Origin: Acidobacteriota bacterium
GTDB taxonomy: Bacteria > Acidobacteriota > Holophagae > Acanthopleuribacterales > Acanthopleuribacteraceae
NCBI GenBank assembly: GCA_002747255.1
Contig: PDUC01000030.1
Span: 1 to 64,000, forward strand
Direction of reading: 5' to 3'
Length of the DNA stretch: 64,000 bases
Every line of letters begins with the position of its first letter. Position 1 is the first letter of the stretch. Below are positions 35,559 through 44,490 of this stretch, piece by piece. A model generated the notes under the pieces. The model was given only the letters and a program-made list of their open reading frames with translations. It was not told the DNA's origin and made no database searches. The translations under genes were made by a program, and so were the position numbers.

Positions 35559-37634
35559 ATGAAAGCGGAGGATGTTCGGAATGTTGGCATTGTCGGTCAC
35601 GGTGGCGTCGGGAAGACGTTGCTGGCCGAGGCGATGTTATACAATGCCGGTGTCACCAATCGAATGGGTTCAATTGAAGACGGCAATACGGTTTCGGATT
35701 TTCACGGTCAGGAGATTGACAGACAATTCTCAATTAGTACAACCATGATGCACTTGCCATGGGAGAAGCACAAGGTAAACATTATTGATGCTCCCGGTTA
35801 CCTCGATTTTATTGGCGAAGTATACGGAGCCATGCATGTTCTCGATATCGGGCTGATTACAATCGATGCCAGTTCGGGTATTGAAGTCGGAACTGAAATC
35901 GCCTGGCAGTATGGAAAAGAGCACGATCTCAGCAAGTTTTTTGTCATCAACAAAATGGAGAAAGATGATATCCAGTACGATAAACTGGTCGATGAATTGA
36001 AAGACGCTTTTGGGTCCAATGTCATCCTCGCTCAGTTCCCGTACGATTCAGGTGAGAACTTTCATCAAATCATTGATTTAATACGCGGCAAACTGTTGGT
36101 TTATCCAAAGGACGGCAACGGTAAGTACACCGAAAAGGATATACCCGCCGACGCTGAAGACAAATATGATCAGGCCAGAATGGAGTTCATGGAATCCATT
36201 ATCGAACACGATGAAGAGTTAATGGAGAAATACCTGGGTGATGAAGAAGTCAGCGAAGATGAAATTAAGCGGGCTTTATCTCATGCTGTCAAGCACAATG
36301 AAGTTTATCCCGTTGTTTGCTGCAGTGCTAAATCAAATGTGGGTGTAAGCCGCATTCTGGAACTCATTGTCAAATACGGTGCATCTGCTTCCGATTTACC
36401 GGATGTTCACGGCAAGAACGAAAAAGGCGAAGACATTACAAGAAAATGTTCCAAAGACGAACCTATGTCTTCCCTGATCTTCAAGACCATTTCAGAGCCG
36501 CATGTTGGTGAGCTGTCTTTTGTCAAGGTATTTTCCGGTACACTTGCCGTGGGTGATGATGTCTACAATCCCAACGAAAATTCAACGGAACGCATTTCAG
36601 GACTTTACGTTTTAAATGGTAAAACACGTACTGAAACCGACAAACTGGAATGCGGAGACATGGGAGCCATTATCAAACTCAAGAACTCCCATACCAATCA
36701 AACCCTATGTGCCAAGAATTCGCCCATTATCATTGATCCCATCGTCTTTCCCGATCCCGTTATCCGCAGTGCGCTCCATGTGGTCAACAAGGGCGATGAA
36801 GATAAGGTATCCGTTGGATTGGGCGCTCTTCACCAGGAAGATCCCACCTTCCACTTTGCTTTTGATCCCGAGCTGAGACAGACTATTGTCAGTGGACAGG
36901 GCGAATTACAGTTGGACATCATTGGAAAGCGTCTCAAGAATCGCTTCAATGTTGCCATTGAACTGGAACGACCCAATATTCCCTATCGTGAAACCATTTC
37001 CAAGAAAACGGAAGTTCGAAAGCGGTACAAGAAACAGAGTGGCGGCCGCGGTCAGTTTGGTGAAGTTCAAATTGAGGTGATGCCCAGAAAGCGTGGCGAG
37101 GGATTTGAATTCATCAACAACATCGTAGGCGGATCGATTCCCACCAAATTCATCCCCGCTGTTGAAAAAGGCATTGTCAACACCATGAGTGACGGCTACT
37201 TAATCGGCTGTAAAATCGTCGATGTCGCGGTTCGTCTCTTCGATGGCAGCTTCCACGCCGTTGACTCCTCTGATATGTCCTTCCAGATTGCCGGTTCCAT
37301 GGCCTTTAAAGAAGCCATGGACAATGCCAACCCCATTATTCTCGAACCTTATTACACGGTTGAGATCAAGGTTCCAGAAGAATACCTCGGTTCCGTAATG
37401 GGTGACATATCCACCAGGAGAGGCAAACTTCAGGGTATGGATTCGGAACGCGGATTCCAGATCATTAAAGCTCAGGTGCCCTTATCTGAACTTTACAAAT
37501 ACTCATCGACTCTGCGCTCCCTGACACAAGGCCGTGGTCGACACACCAGTGTCTTTTCGCATTACGAACCCGTCCCCAAGGACATTCAAAACCAATTGCG
37601 TGAAGCGTACGACAAGGAAAAAGAAGAAGAATAA
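35559..37634 (+). CDS. EF-G-like translational GTPase (non-canonical EF-G paralogue)
   Basis: A 691-residue protein with the five-domain EF-G layout. GTPase motifs deviate from canonical EF-G: G1 GHGGVGKT (usually GHIDAGKT), G3 DAPGYLDF (usually DTPGHVDF) and G4 NKMEKD. Loss of the G3 histidine (Tyr here) affects the residue that activates water in classical EF-G, so GTP hydrolysis may differ. Domain IV (SGGRGQFGEVQIEVMP) and domain V (LGSVMGDISTRRGKLQGM) are well conserved. This fits the EF-G-like/FusA2 class of uncertain function. ATG 35559 has AGGAGG seven bases upstream. It stands outside a str operon (no rpsL, rpsG or tuf nearby) and ends in a bidirectional terminator. Confidence 0.9.
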   Translation: MKAEDVRNVGIVGHGGVGKTLLAEAMLYNAGVTNRMGSIEDGNTVSDFHGQEIDRQFSISTTMMHLPWEKHKVNIIDAPGYLDFIGEVYGAMHVLDIGLITIDASSGIEVGTEIAWQYGKEHDLSKFFVINKMEKDDIQYDKLVDELKDAFGSNVILAQFPYDSGENFHQIIDLIRGKLLVYPKDGNGKYTEKDIPADAEDKYDQARMEFMESIIEHDEELMEKYLGDEEVSEDEIKRALSHAVKHNEVYPVVCCSAKSNVGVSRILELIVKYGASASDLPDVHGKNEKGEDITRKCSKDEPMSSLIFKTISEPHVGELSFVKVFSGTLAVGDDVYNPNENSTERISGLYVLNGKTRTETDKLECGDMGAIIKLKNSHTNQTLCAKNSPIIIDPIVFPDPVIRSALHVVNKGDEDKVSVGLGALHQEDPTFHFAFDPELRQTIVSGQGELQLDIIGKRLKNRFNVAIELERPNIPYRETISKKTEVRKRYKKQSGGRGQFGEVQIEVMPRKRGEGFEFINNIVGGSIPTKFIPAVEKGIVNTMSDGYLIGCKIVDVAVRLFDGSFHAVDSSDMSFQIAGSMAFKEAMDNANPIILEPYYTVEIKVPEEYLGSVMGDISTRRGKLQGMDSERGFQIIKAQVPLSELYKYSSTLRSLTQGRGRHTSVFSHYEPVPKDIQNQLREAYDKEKEEE

Positions 37635-37655
37635 TCTTTTTCACAAGCAGCAAAA

Positions 37656-37686
37656 AAGGCACTCGTCTGAGTGCCTTCTTTTTTTT
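37656..37686 (+). terminator. Bidirectional intrinsic terminator
   Basis: AAGGCACTC (37656-37664) pairs with GAGTGCCTT (37669-37677) across loop GTCT. A T tract (37679-37686) follows on the plus strand and six A residues precede it, giving a T tract on the minus strand. It serves both the EF-G-like gene and pyrD. Confidence 0.93.
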
Positions 37687-37689
37687 AGG

Positions 37690-38766
37690 TTAAACATCAA
37701 CCCCAATGGCTTCTTCAATAGATGAAAAGCCCTCTCTTCTCATGGCTTTTGAGAGTTCGGCCTTCATTTGAAAGACGCAGGATGGTCCGCGATAGACGAA
37801 GCTGGTGTAAATTTGAACCGCATTAGCGCCTGCCTTTAACTTCTGCAGTACATCTTCCCCTGTAAAAATACCTCCTACGCCGATTAAATCGACTGACTTT
37901 GGTAAATGCCGTCTCAAGAACTTCAGAATTCTGGTGGACACGGAAGCCAGTGGCGCACCGCTTAAACCGCCCGCACCAATGGTGTCTACTCGATTTTTGG
38001 GTGTTTTAAGCCCGTCCCTCGCGATGGTCGTATTGGTGGCAATCACCCCTTGAATACCGGTTTCTTCAACCACTTCAACAATTTCAATGAGTTGTTGGTC
38101 AGTTAAGTCAGGAGCTATTTTCAGGAGAATGGGCAAGTTTTGATCGCCTTTCAAGCCGTTTAAGTGACCCAGCAATTCACAGAGAGGTTTCTTGTCTTGC
38201 AGCGTTCTCAGGCCAGGTGTATTGGGGCTGCTGACATTGACAACCAGATAGTCGATGTGATTTCTCAGCTTTAAAAAAGAGACTTCGTAATCTTTGATAG
38301 CCTCATCACCCAGTGCGACCACTTTTGTCTTTCCTATATTGCCGCCAACAGGCAGGGGTGATGACTTTTGAATTAAATTTTTTGCTGCTACAGCAGACCC
38401 CGCGTTATTGAAGCCCATTCGATTGATGAGCCCGCAATCGGCAGGCAGCCTAAAAAGCCGTGGTTTGGGGTTGCCCGCTTGAGCCTGACCGGTCACGGTG
38501 CCTACTTCCAGAAACGAAAAACCGAGATAGTGCATGTTGGAAAACATGGTTGCATTTTTGTCAAACCCGGCGGCCAAACCTATTGGATGTTCACATTCAA
38601 TGCCACAGAAGCGGGTTTTCAGTTCAGGGAAGGCTTTGTAATAAAAATCGTAGTGTAATTTCCAAAAGGGTTTGAAAAGGCTGGAAGAGATCAGTGTGGA
38701 TGCTGTTTCGTGAACCAATTCGGGATCCAATTGAAAAAGCACAGGGCGTACAGTGTATCGATACAT
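37690..38766 (-). CDS. pyrD: Dihydroorotate dehydrogenase, quinone-dependent (class 2)
   Basis: A 358-residue FMN enzyme oxidising dihydroorotate to orotate in pyrimidine synthesis, passing electrons to membrane quinone. The class 2 N-terminal helical extension (MYRYTVRPVLFQLDPELVHE) is present. FMN/substrate motifs are GLAAGFDKNA, NRMGFNN and NVSSPNTPGLR, whose serine is the class 2 catalytic base, plus GVGGIFTGEDVLQKL near the end. ATG 38766 has GAGG about ten bases upstream. It lies nine bases after the hotdog gene on the same strand and is probably co-transcribed with it. The stop reaches the bidirectional terminator. Confidence 0.96.
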   Translation of the reverse strand: MYRYTVRPVLFQLDPELVHETASTLISSSLFKPFWKLHYDFYYKAFPELKTRFCGIECEHPIGLAAGFDKNATMFSNMHYLGFSFLEVGTVTGQAQAGNPKPRLFRLPADCGLINRMGFNNAGSAVAAKNLIQKSSPLPVGGNIGKTKVVALGDEAIKDYEVSFLKLRNHIDYLVVNVSSPNTPGLRTLQDKKPLCELLGHLNGLKGDQNLPILLKIAPDLTDQQLIEIVEVVEETGIQGVIATNTTIARDGLKTPKNRVDTIGAGGLSGAPLASVSTRILKFLRRHLPKSVDLIGVGGIFTGEDVLQKLKAGANAVQIYTSFVYRGPSCVFQMKAELSKAMRREGFSSIEEAIGVDV

Positions 38767-38775
38767 AGTTGATAA

Positions 38776-39246
38776 TTACCTCTTTTTTAAAGATAGTGTG
38801 AGCGTAAAAACAGCTGCAGGGTCCGGAGATAGAGATGGAACCGTTGCCTGGACATGCAGAGGCAGGAAAACGCGTTCACCGCTTGCAACAGCTTTCGCGA
38901 CCAGATTGATAATTGCTTCTCCTTGAGAACATGTAAAATGGACATCGCCTTCCGCTCTTTTGAGAAAATCGGCTTTAAAGTCCTTAAAAATGAGATCGAC
39001 CTTTTGGTTCGTTTTTTGAATGGCTGCCAGTGCCATTAACCCGCCTGCACAATCCGCGCCTGCAGCCAGGGCTCCGAAATACATACAGTTCAGATGATTC
39101 TTGGATTTTTCGTTAAGCGGAAGGATAACGGTACAGGATTTTGAATCGATATGAGCAATTTCAGGTTGAAGATAGGCAAGCATGGGGATTTGCGCAGCCA
39201 CTTGCCTGATGAGGGGATGCTGTGATTGGCTTTTTGCCGTTGTCAT
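38776..39246 (-). CDS. DUF4442-type hotdog-fold protein (possible thioesterase)
   Basis: A 156-residue cytoplasmic protein resembling DUF4442/YiiD-like hotdog domains (NHLNCMYFGALAAGADCAGGLMA; KVDLIFKDFKADFLKRAEGD). Hotdog proteins commonly hydrolyse acyl-CoA or acyl-ACP thioesters, but no substrate is indicated. ATG 39246 is chosen because GGAGGA lies six to seven bases upstream; a GTG at 39252 would overlap that site. It precedes pyrD by nine bases. The link between the two is probably operonic convenience. Confidence 0.7.
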   Translation of the reverse strand: MTTAKSQSQHPLIRQVAAQIPMLAYLQPEIAHIDSKSCTVILPLNEKSKNHLNCMYFGALAAGADCAGGLMALAAIQKTNQKVDLIFKDFKADFLKRAEGDVHFTCSQGEAIINLVAKAVASGERVFLPLHVQATVPSLSPDPAAVFTLTLSLKKR

Positions 39247-39493
39247 ATTCACTCCTCCATAATGATGAGTGAGATAAATAAAACACAGATTGCTTCAAAT
39301 GCACAGTGTTTTAACCAAAATTCTGTGAAATGAAATGAGTTTTACAAAGCACCAGATCGATCTTGGTGCTGGCCATTGACCATCGCGTCCTCTATTGGTG
39401 CTGCTTGGTGGAGAGGAGCCGCTTCAAAATCGGCTACCACCTGAACCCTCTATGTTGTAAAATAACGTCATCTGAACTTATTGAGGACGAGTC

Positions 39494-40567
39494 ATGCTGT
39501 CTCTTTCAATTCTCTTGATCACAATTATAGCCAATCCCATTGAAATGATAACCGAAATCACTTACGAGGCACCCGATCACGACACCTATTTTCTACAAGA
39601 TCCCAGGGCTTTTGACCTGGATAGCGATGGTAATATGTATTTACTCGACGGCGAGGCTCAAGTCATCTTTTCATGGGACAAGACAGGCGCTTTCAGAAAA
39701 ATTATCGGCAAGCCTGGCCAGGGTCCTGGAGAGTTCACTTTTACCGGTCATGGCTCTGCCACGGGTTTCGTCTACTCGTTGGGAGATAAGCTGTATGTCT
39801 TTGACGGTTTCAAACGAAGCGTGCTTATTTTTGATAAGGATGGACATTTCATCGGGAGCCCCAACCTCAATCTCCCCAGAAGCCGCACCCAGAGTTTTGT
39901 TGTGCTTGACGAGGATCGTTTTTTATTGACCTGTCGTCGTTTTAAAGATGACAAGCTCGTTCAGGTCACGAAAGAAATTGATCAGAATGGAAACGATATT
40001 AAAATTTACACGGAGAAACAAGACGATGCCATTACATTTAAGGGTGGCAAGCCCGGCCAAAAAAGCGGTAGTCGTCCGACAGGCATGATTGTCAAGGCCT
40101 ATAACCCCAAACTGGTGGTTGGCTATAACGCCGACAATGGAAACCTGGCCATAGGCCATTCAAAAGACCTGTCAATCGAGATTTACGATCGAAAGGGTCA
40201 CATGAGGCAAATGCAATTGGCCATACCTCAGAGGGATGTGACGGATTTCGATAAATCAGAACTTGAAGAGTCTCGCAGTAAAGGAAGAAGTGGCTTTGTT
40301 CAATTTGTGTTTTCAGAAAAAATGCCTTACTACATGAAATTGGTTCCGCTGAAAGACGGTAAGATTCTGGCCTATCATGAAACACCATTCAGTCACAAGA
40401 TCGATGGCACGGTATTTGACAATCAGGGGACTCCGGTTGGAAAAGTAAAAATGGAATGCGGTGAGGGTGGAGGATTGCTAAGTGCCCGTGGAAAACTACT
40501 GCGTTGCAGTCTCAATGAAGACGATGAGTTTGAACTGACACTTCTCAGTTTAGGGAAAATACAATGA
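39494..40567 (+). CDS. Exported 6-bladed beta-propeller-like protein
   Basis: A 357-residue protein with a short hydrophobic leader (about 1-14) and repeated NHL-like blades (FDLDSDGNMYLLDGEAQVI, GDKLYVFDGFKRSVLIFDK, GKILAYHETPFSHKIDG). The FRKIIGKPGQGPGEF pattern is typical of 6-bladed propeller proteins. Such propellers often bind ligands or partner proteins in the periplasm; no catalytic signature is visible. GAGGA lies six bases before ATG 39494. It overlaps the next gene by four bases (ATGA), implying a paired function. Confidence 0.72.
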   Translation: MLSLSILLITIIANPIEMITEITYEAPDHDTYFLQDPRAFDLDSDGNMYLLDGEAQVIFSWDKTGAFRKIIGKPGQGPGEFTFTGHGSATGFVYSLGDKLYVFDGFKRSVLIFDKDGHFIGSPNLNLPRSRTQSFVVLDEDRFLLTCRRFKDDKLVQVTKEIDQNGNDIKIYTEKQDDAITFKGGKPGQKSGSRPTGMIVKAYNPKLVVGYNADNGNLAIGHSKDLSIEIYDRKGHMRQMQLAIPQRDVTDFDKSELEESRSKGRSGFVQFVFSEKMPYYMKLVPLKDGKILAYHETPFSHKIDGTVFDNQGTPVGKVKMECGEGGGLLSARGKLLRCSLNEDDEFELTLLSLGKIQ

Positions 40568-41202
40568 AACTACTGATTCTTTTTGTTTCTATTTTCATCA
40601 CCGAGTCCTATTATGTCGATGGCACTGAGTTTGTCCTGAAAGATGGCACTCGTATCATGACTTTGGAAGAAGTTAAAACAGATCTCTACAACTACTGGTG
40701 GTATGAAGACGGTGCCTATATTTCCATTGCTAAATCCAATGTCCAAAAAGTGAATTGCTTCTCCTTTCGCGAAGTCGGCAGGGCTCCCAAAAAGAAATCC
40801 AGCACGATTCATCAACGTCGTATTCGGGATGGTTCTGTTGTTTACATGAAGGACAAGGTACCACATCTTCGCGTGTTCCATGTTAATTCAAAGGGCAGGA
40901 GCATTGAAGGAACGATTAAAAGAAATAAAGTAAATTATTTGAATTGCAGTGTTGAAGGAGATTACAGGAAGTTCAACTTCGAGCTTTCAATGACGGACCC
41001 CGATTACAGACTGGAGTTTCATTTTTTTGACATGAAAGGCAAGCGGCTTTTAACAGAACTTGTGGACCTCGACATGTTTCAAGTCAACAATAAAGAGCGA
41101 AAAAAGAGGCTGTTGCATGGCTTTTTCTACTTACCGGTAACACTCAATCCGGAACAAGTCGGGCTGATAGAGGTTCTGAGCATACCCAGGGCTGACAAAT
41201 AG
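40564..41202 (+). CDS. Exported protein of unknown function, coupled to the propeller gene
   Basis: A 212-residue protein with a probable signal peptide (MKLLILFVSIFITES) followed by a small beta module (FVLKDGTRIMTLEEVKTD, then YISIAKSNVQKV) seen at the start of many envelope proteins. A beta-rich C-terminal part (about 95-212) contains VKNYLNCSVEG-like segments, and I do not recognise a family there. The start overlaps the upstream stop, so expression is coupled. Probably periplasmic; it could be a partner of the propeller protein. No function can be assigned. Confidence 0.75.
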   Translation: MKLLILFVSIFITESYYVDGTEFVLKDGTRIMTLEEVKTDLYNYWWYEDGAYISIAKSNVQKVNCFSFREVGRAPKKKSSTIHQRRIRDGSVVYMKDKVPHLRVFHVNSKGRSIEGTIKRNKVNYLNCSVEGDYRKFNFELSMTDPDYRLEFHFFDMKGKRLLTELVDLDMFQVNNKERKKRLLHGFFYLPVTLNPEQVGLIEVLSIPRADK

Positions 41203-41278
41203 TTTTTGAAACGAAGCGTTTTGTTCAGGAGTATCTAGATCGCAGCATGTTGGATGAGTCAGAAGTTGGATAACGATA

Positions 41279-41941
41279 ATGAGCAGATATGAACGTGTTT
41301 TTTTGACATTAGCCGGATTATTCCTGACCTGTCTGATTATTTCTAACGTTTTGGTCTTCAAGTTTCTGGATATTCCGATGCCAGTCGTAGGAAGGATTAC
41401 TATTTCTGTAGGTCTTCTGCCTTATCCTGTCACCTTTTTGGTGACAGACCTGATCAGTGAACTATACGGCCGAAAGAGAGCCAACTTTGTGGTTTATTTG
41501 GGCTTTTTCCTGAGTGTATTCATGCTCTTTATTCTCTATGTGGGAAAAATTGTTCCGCTTGCGGCAATACAGGATCCCGTTATTCAGGAGCACTATGTGG
41601 CAGCCTTTGGCAAAACAACCAAGGCGGTTTTAGCCAGCATGACAGCCTATTTAATAGCTCAACTGATTGATATCAGGATCTTTCATTTTTGGAAGAAGCT
41701 GACTGGTGGCAGACACCTCTGGCTGAGGAATAACGGTTCCACCCTGATAAGTCAACTGATTGATACGGTTCTGGTGGTAACGATTCTTTTCGGTGGTGAA
41801 TGGACAGTTGAAGCCATAATACACGTCATTATTTCGAGTTATTGTTTTAAGCTTTTGGTTGCGTTATTGGATACACCGTTGTTTTACGCCGGTGTGTTCT
41901 TTTTTAAAGATATAGAAGAGGAGACGGGAAAAAATGAGTAA
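41279..41941 (+). CDS. Queuosine-precursor transporter (YhhQ/Vut_1 family)
   Basis: A 220-residue inner-membrane protein with about six helices. Family motifs are visible: TCLIISNVLVFKFL, TFLVTDLISELYGRKRANFVVYLG, LIAQLIDIRIFHF and TLISQLIDTVLVV. Members import preQ0/preQ1 for tRNA modification. The ribosome site is weak (GGATAA before ATG 41279). The 3' end overlaps the next gene by eight bases, so the two are probably translated together. Confidence 0.92.
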   Translation: MSRYERVFLTLAGLFLTCLIISNVLVFKFLDIPMPVVGRITISVGLLPYPVTFLVTDLISELYGRKRANFVVYLGFFLSVFMLFILYVGKIVPLAAIQDPVIQEHYVAAFGKTTKAVLASMTAYLIAQLIDIRIFHFWKKLTGGRHLWLRNNGSTLISQLIDTVLVVTILFGGEWTVEAIIHVIISSYCFKLLVALLDTPLFYAGVFFFKDIEEETGKNE

Positions 41942-42422
41942 AAAGAGCGTTTTGTTTGTGTGTACCGGCAATATCTGTCGATCTCCCAGTGCAGAGGGGA
42001 TTTTCAGACACATGGTCCGGGAGAGGGGAATTGATAGCCAATTTCAAATTGATTCAGCGGGATTGCATGCCTATCACGTTGGCGAAAAACCAGATCCTCG
42101 TTCATCCAGGGAAGCGAAAAAGCACGGTGTGGATCTTTCAGGTCAGAGAGCCAGGCAGTTGAGACGTGAAGATTTTCAAATGTTCGATTGTATTCTGGCA
42201 ATGGATTACGGTCATCTGGAAGATATGAAAGCTATGGCACCCGATGAGTATAAGTCCAAGATAAAGCTCTTCCTTGAACCCATTCGCAACGAAGTCATGC
42301 TTTCGGAAGTCCCGGATCCCTACTATGGCGGCAGGGATGGTTTTAAAAAGGTGTTCAACCTGATTGAACGCGGCTGCGAGGCCTGGCTTACCCGCTGGAA
42401 TGAAGAAAATGCCGTGGTATAA
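41934..42422 (+). CDS. Low-molecular-weight protein-tyrosine phosphatase
   Basis: A 162-residue cytoplasmic phosphatase. The P-loop CTGNICRSP (Cys10, Arg16) and the general-acid loop DPYYGG (about Asp127) are intact. Family members act on tyrosine kinases of polysaccharide export or on phospho-arginine. Its nearest kinase here is the Ser/Thr kinase 7.5 kb away, not an obvious partner. It overlaps the queuosine-precursor transporter by eight bases; GGAGACGGG lies inside that gene, upstream of ATG 41934. Confidence 0.93.
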   Translation: MSKKSVLFVCTGNICRSPSAEGIFRHMVRERGIDSQFQIDSAGLHAYHVGEKPDPRSSREAKKHGVDLSGQRARQLRREDFQMFDCILAMDYGHLEDMKAMAPDEYKSKIKLFLEPIRNEVMLSEVPDPYYGGRDGFKKVFNLIERGCEAWLTRWNEENAVV

Positions 42423-42506
42423 CCAATAAACCGATTTATGTCCAAAAGATTATGGTGTAGACTGGGTTCCTTCAATGCGTTTGAGTGAAAGGGAGAGATA
42501 AAAAAC

Positions 42507-43163
42507 ATGTCCATAACCAATATGATTGGCGATTTCTTTCTGTGGGGATTTGCCTTTATTTTCTCGACAACGGTTCACGAAGCCAGCCACGGTTATGTTG
42601 CCAAATTGGGTGGAGACCTGACGGCCTATTCGGCGGGTCAGGTAAGTTTGAATCCGCTGCCACACATCAAAAGAGAGCCTTTTGGCATGGTTCTTTTTCC
42701 TGTTCTTTCCTTTATTTTTTATGGGGGAGGCTGGATGCTGGGCTGGGCTTCGGTGCCTTACGATCCCGCTTGGGCTGCCCGACATCCAAGAAAGTCGGCC
42801 TGGATGGCTCTGGCCGGTCCGGTTTCCAATCTCTGTATTTTTATCGTCAGCTTTCTGCTCCTCAAACTGGGTCTGGATTCAGGGCTGTTGATTAGCGCGG
42901 CCGACACAGCCAGTGTGAAACAAACGATTGCTGAACTTCTCTACATTATGGCTCAGCTCAATCTCATATTGGCAATTTTCAATTTAATTCCCTTTCCTCC
43001 CATGGACGGATCAGAGGCCATTTTGCTGCTCGTACCGGAAGAAAGGGCCAATGATTTCCGCATGAAAATACAATCACTCGGCATGTTCGGTTTCTTCATC
43101 GCGATTGTAGTTTTCTCTTCTGTTTATGCCCCCATTCAGGCCTTTATTTTTCAGTTCCTGTGA
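42507..43163 (+). CDS. Site-2 protease family (M50) membrane metalloprotease
   Basis: A 218-residue polytopic protein. The zinc motif HEASH (His24, Glu25, His28) sits in the first helix, and NLIPFPPMDGSEAI carries the distant third ligand Asp. This is the compact M50B/YwhC-like form without a PDZ domain. The substrate is unknown; such small forms are not tied to a defined sigma pathway. GGGAGAGA precedes ATG 42507 by about ten bases. It follows the phosphatase by 84 bases and may share its transcript. Confidence 0.88.
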   Translation: MSITNMIGDFFLWGFAFIFSTTVHEASHGYVAKLGGDLTAYSAGQVSLNPLPHIKREPFGMVLFPVLSFIFYGGGWMLGWASVPYDPAWAARHPRKSAWMALAGPVSNLCIFIVSFLLLKLGLDSGLLISAADTASVKQTIAELLYIMAQLNLILAIFNLIPFPPMDGSEAILLLVPEERANDFRMKIQSLGMFGFFIAIVVFSSVYAPIQAFIFQFL

Positions 43164-43346
43164 GACAGGTGAATGGATGCTGAACAGCAGAGAAGAGCGA
43201 ATGATGGACACGGGCAGCCAAGAAGGTCCAGGTGATACCTGCAACAAGGCGTGTATACTTTGAATTGCGGAAGTCTTGACTCCTGTGAATTCAAGAAAGA
43301 TAAAGCCCCGTTTTCTGGTTGCATTTCAAGGGGAACATCACTATTT

Positions 43347-43352
43347 TAGAAT
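43347..43352 (+). promoter_or_regulatory. Possible -10 box of trxB
   Basis: TAGAAT lies 98 bases before the trxB start. The -35 position 17 bases upstream is weak (TTTCAA, 43324-43329). Confidence 0.3.
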
Positions 43353-43449
43353 TGTTACAGCTTAACACATGGGGTTGCAACGCATTTTATCCGCGTTTCA
43401 GCTCTGTTGATGTTGAAAGATATTGGTTGATAGGAATAAGGAAGGCAAT

Positions 43450-44379
43450 ATGAATCATTACAAAGTCGCGATCATTGGTTCCGGGCCAGCGGGACTAACA
43501 GCAGCCATTTATGCCAGTCGAGCTAATTTGGCACCACTTGTCCTGGAAGGAATGCAGCCGGGAGGTCAGTTAACCATCACCACGGATGTGGAGAATTACC
43601 CCGGCTTTCCCAAGGGCGTCATGGGGCCAGAACTTATGGAGTTATTCAGAGAGCAGGCAACTAAATTTGGAGCTGAAACCAGGTTTGAAGTCGCAGAACA
43701 CGTTGACCTGAACGTGAAACCATTCAAGGTAAAAACAAATGAGGCACTTTACACAGCAGACAGTTTGATTATCTCTACAGGAGCAACAGCCAAGCTTTTG
43801 GGTCTCGAGCAGGAGCAAACTCTGATGGGTCGCGGTGTTTCAGCTTGCGCTACTTGCGATGGCTTTTTTTATACAGGAAAGGAAATAGCCGTTGTTGGCG
43901 GCGGGGACTCAGCTCTTGAGGAAGCTATTTTTCTGACCAAGTTTGCTTCTAAAGTGAATATCATTCATCGTCGCGATGAATTTCGCGCATCAAAAATTAT
44001 GGCGCAGCGCGCGATAGCCCATCCCAAGATTGACGTTCTGTGGAATACGGTCATTGAAGACATTGAAGGGACACAGGAAAAGGGAATTGAAGCACTTCAG
44101 CTCAAAGACACTGTAACGGGTGAATTGAAAAGGAAGGCCATTGAAGGTCTGTTTGTAGCCATTGGACACAAACCCAATTCGGACCTGTTCAAAGGTTCAC
44201 TCGATATGGATCATGTCGGGTACATAAAAACCGCAGCTGACTCCACTGCAACCAATGTTGCAGGCGTTTTCGCCTGCGGCGATGTGCAGGACTCGCAATA
44301 TCGTCAAGCTATAACGGCAGCGGGTTCGGGCTGTATGGCAGCACTGGAAGCTGAGCGCTATTTAGCTGAACAGGAGTAA
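43450..44379 (+). CDS. trxB: Thioredoxin-disulfide reductase
   Basis: A 309-residue FAD/NADPH flavoenzyme keeping thioredoxin reduced. FAD motif [13 protein letters not shown] near the start; redox pair Cys133/Cys136 in [15 protein letters not shown] motif [12 protein letters not shown]-terminal FAD contact [19 protein letters not shown]. Length matches the bacterial low-Mr class. ATG 43450 has AAGGAAGG upstream; TTG 43423 would add nine residues lacking in the family. Thioredoxin itself is not in the window. Confidence 0.97.
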   Translation: MNHYKVAIIGSGPAGLTAAIYASRANLAPLVLEGMQPGGQLTITTDVENYPGFPKGVMGPELMELFREQATKFGAETRFEVAEHVDLNVKPFKVKTNEALYTADSLIISTGATAKLLGLEQEQTLMGRGVSACATCDGFFYTGKEIAVVGGGDSALEEAIFLTKFASKVNIIHRRDEFRASKIMAQRAIAHPKIDVLWNTVIEDIEGTQEKGIEALQLKDTVTGELKRKAIEGLFVAIGHKPNSDLFKGSLDMDHVGYIKTAADSTATNVAGVFACGDVQDSQYRQAITAAGSGCMAALEAERYLAEQE

Positions 44380-44490
44380 ACTGGCGGGTATCAATCATCA
44401 GAAAGGACCCGGGTCGAATTGATCGCGTCCCGGTTGACCTGATCTCAATTAGAAACCGTATTGAACAGCAGATGTTTTATTGGAGGAACC

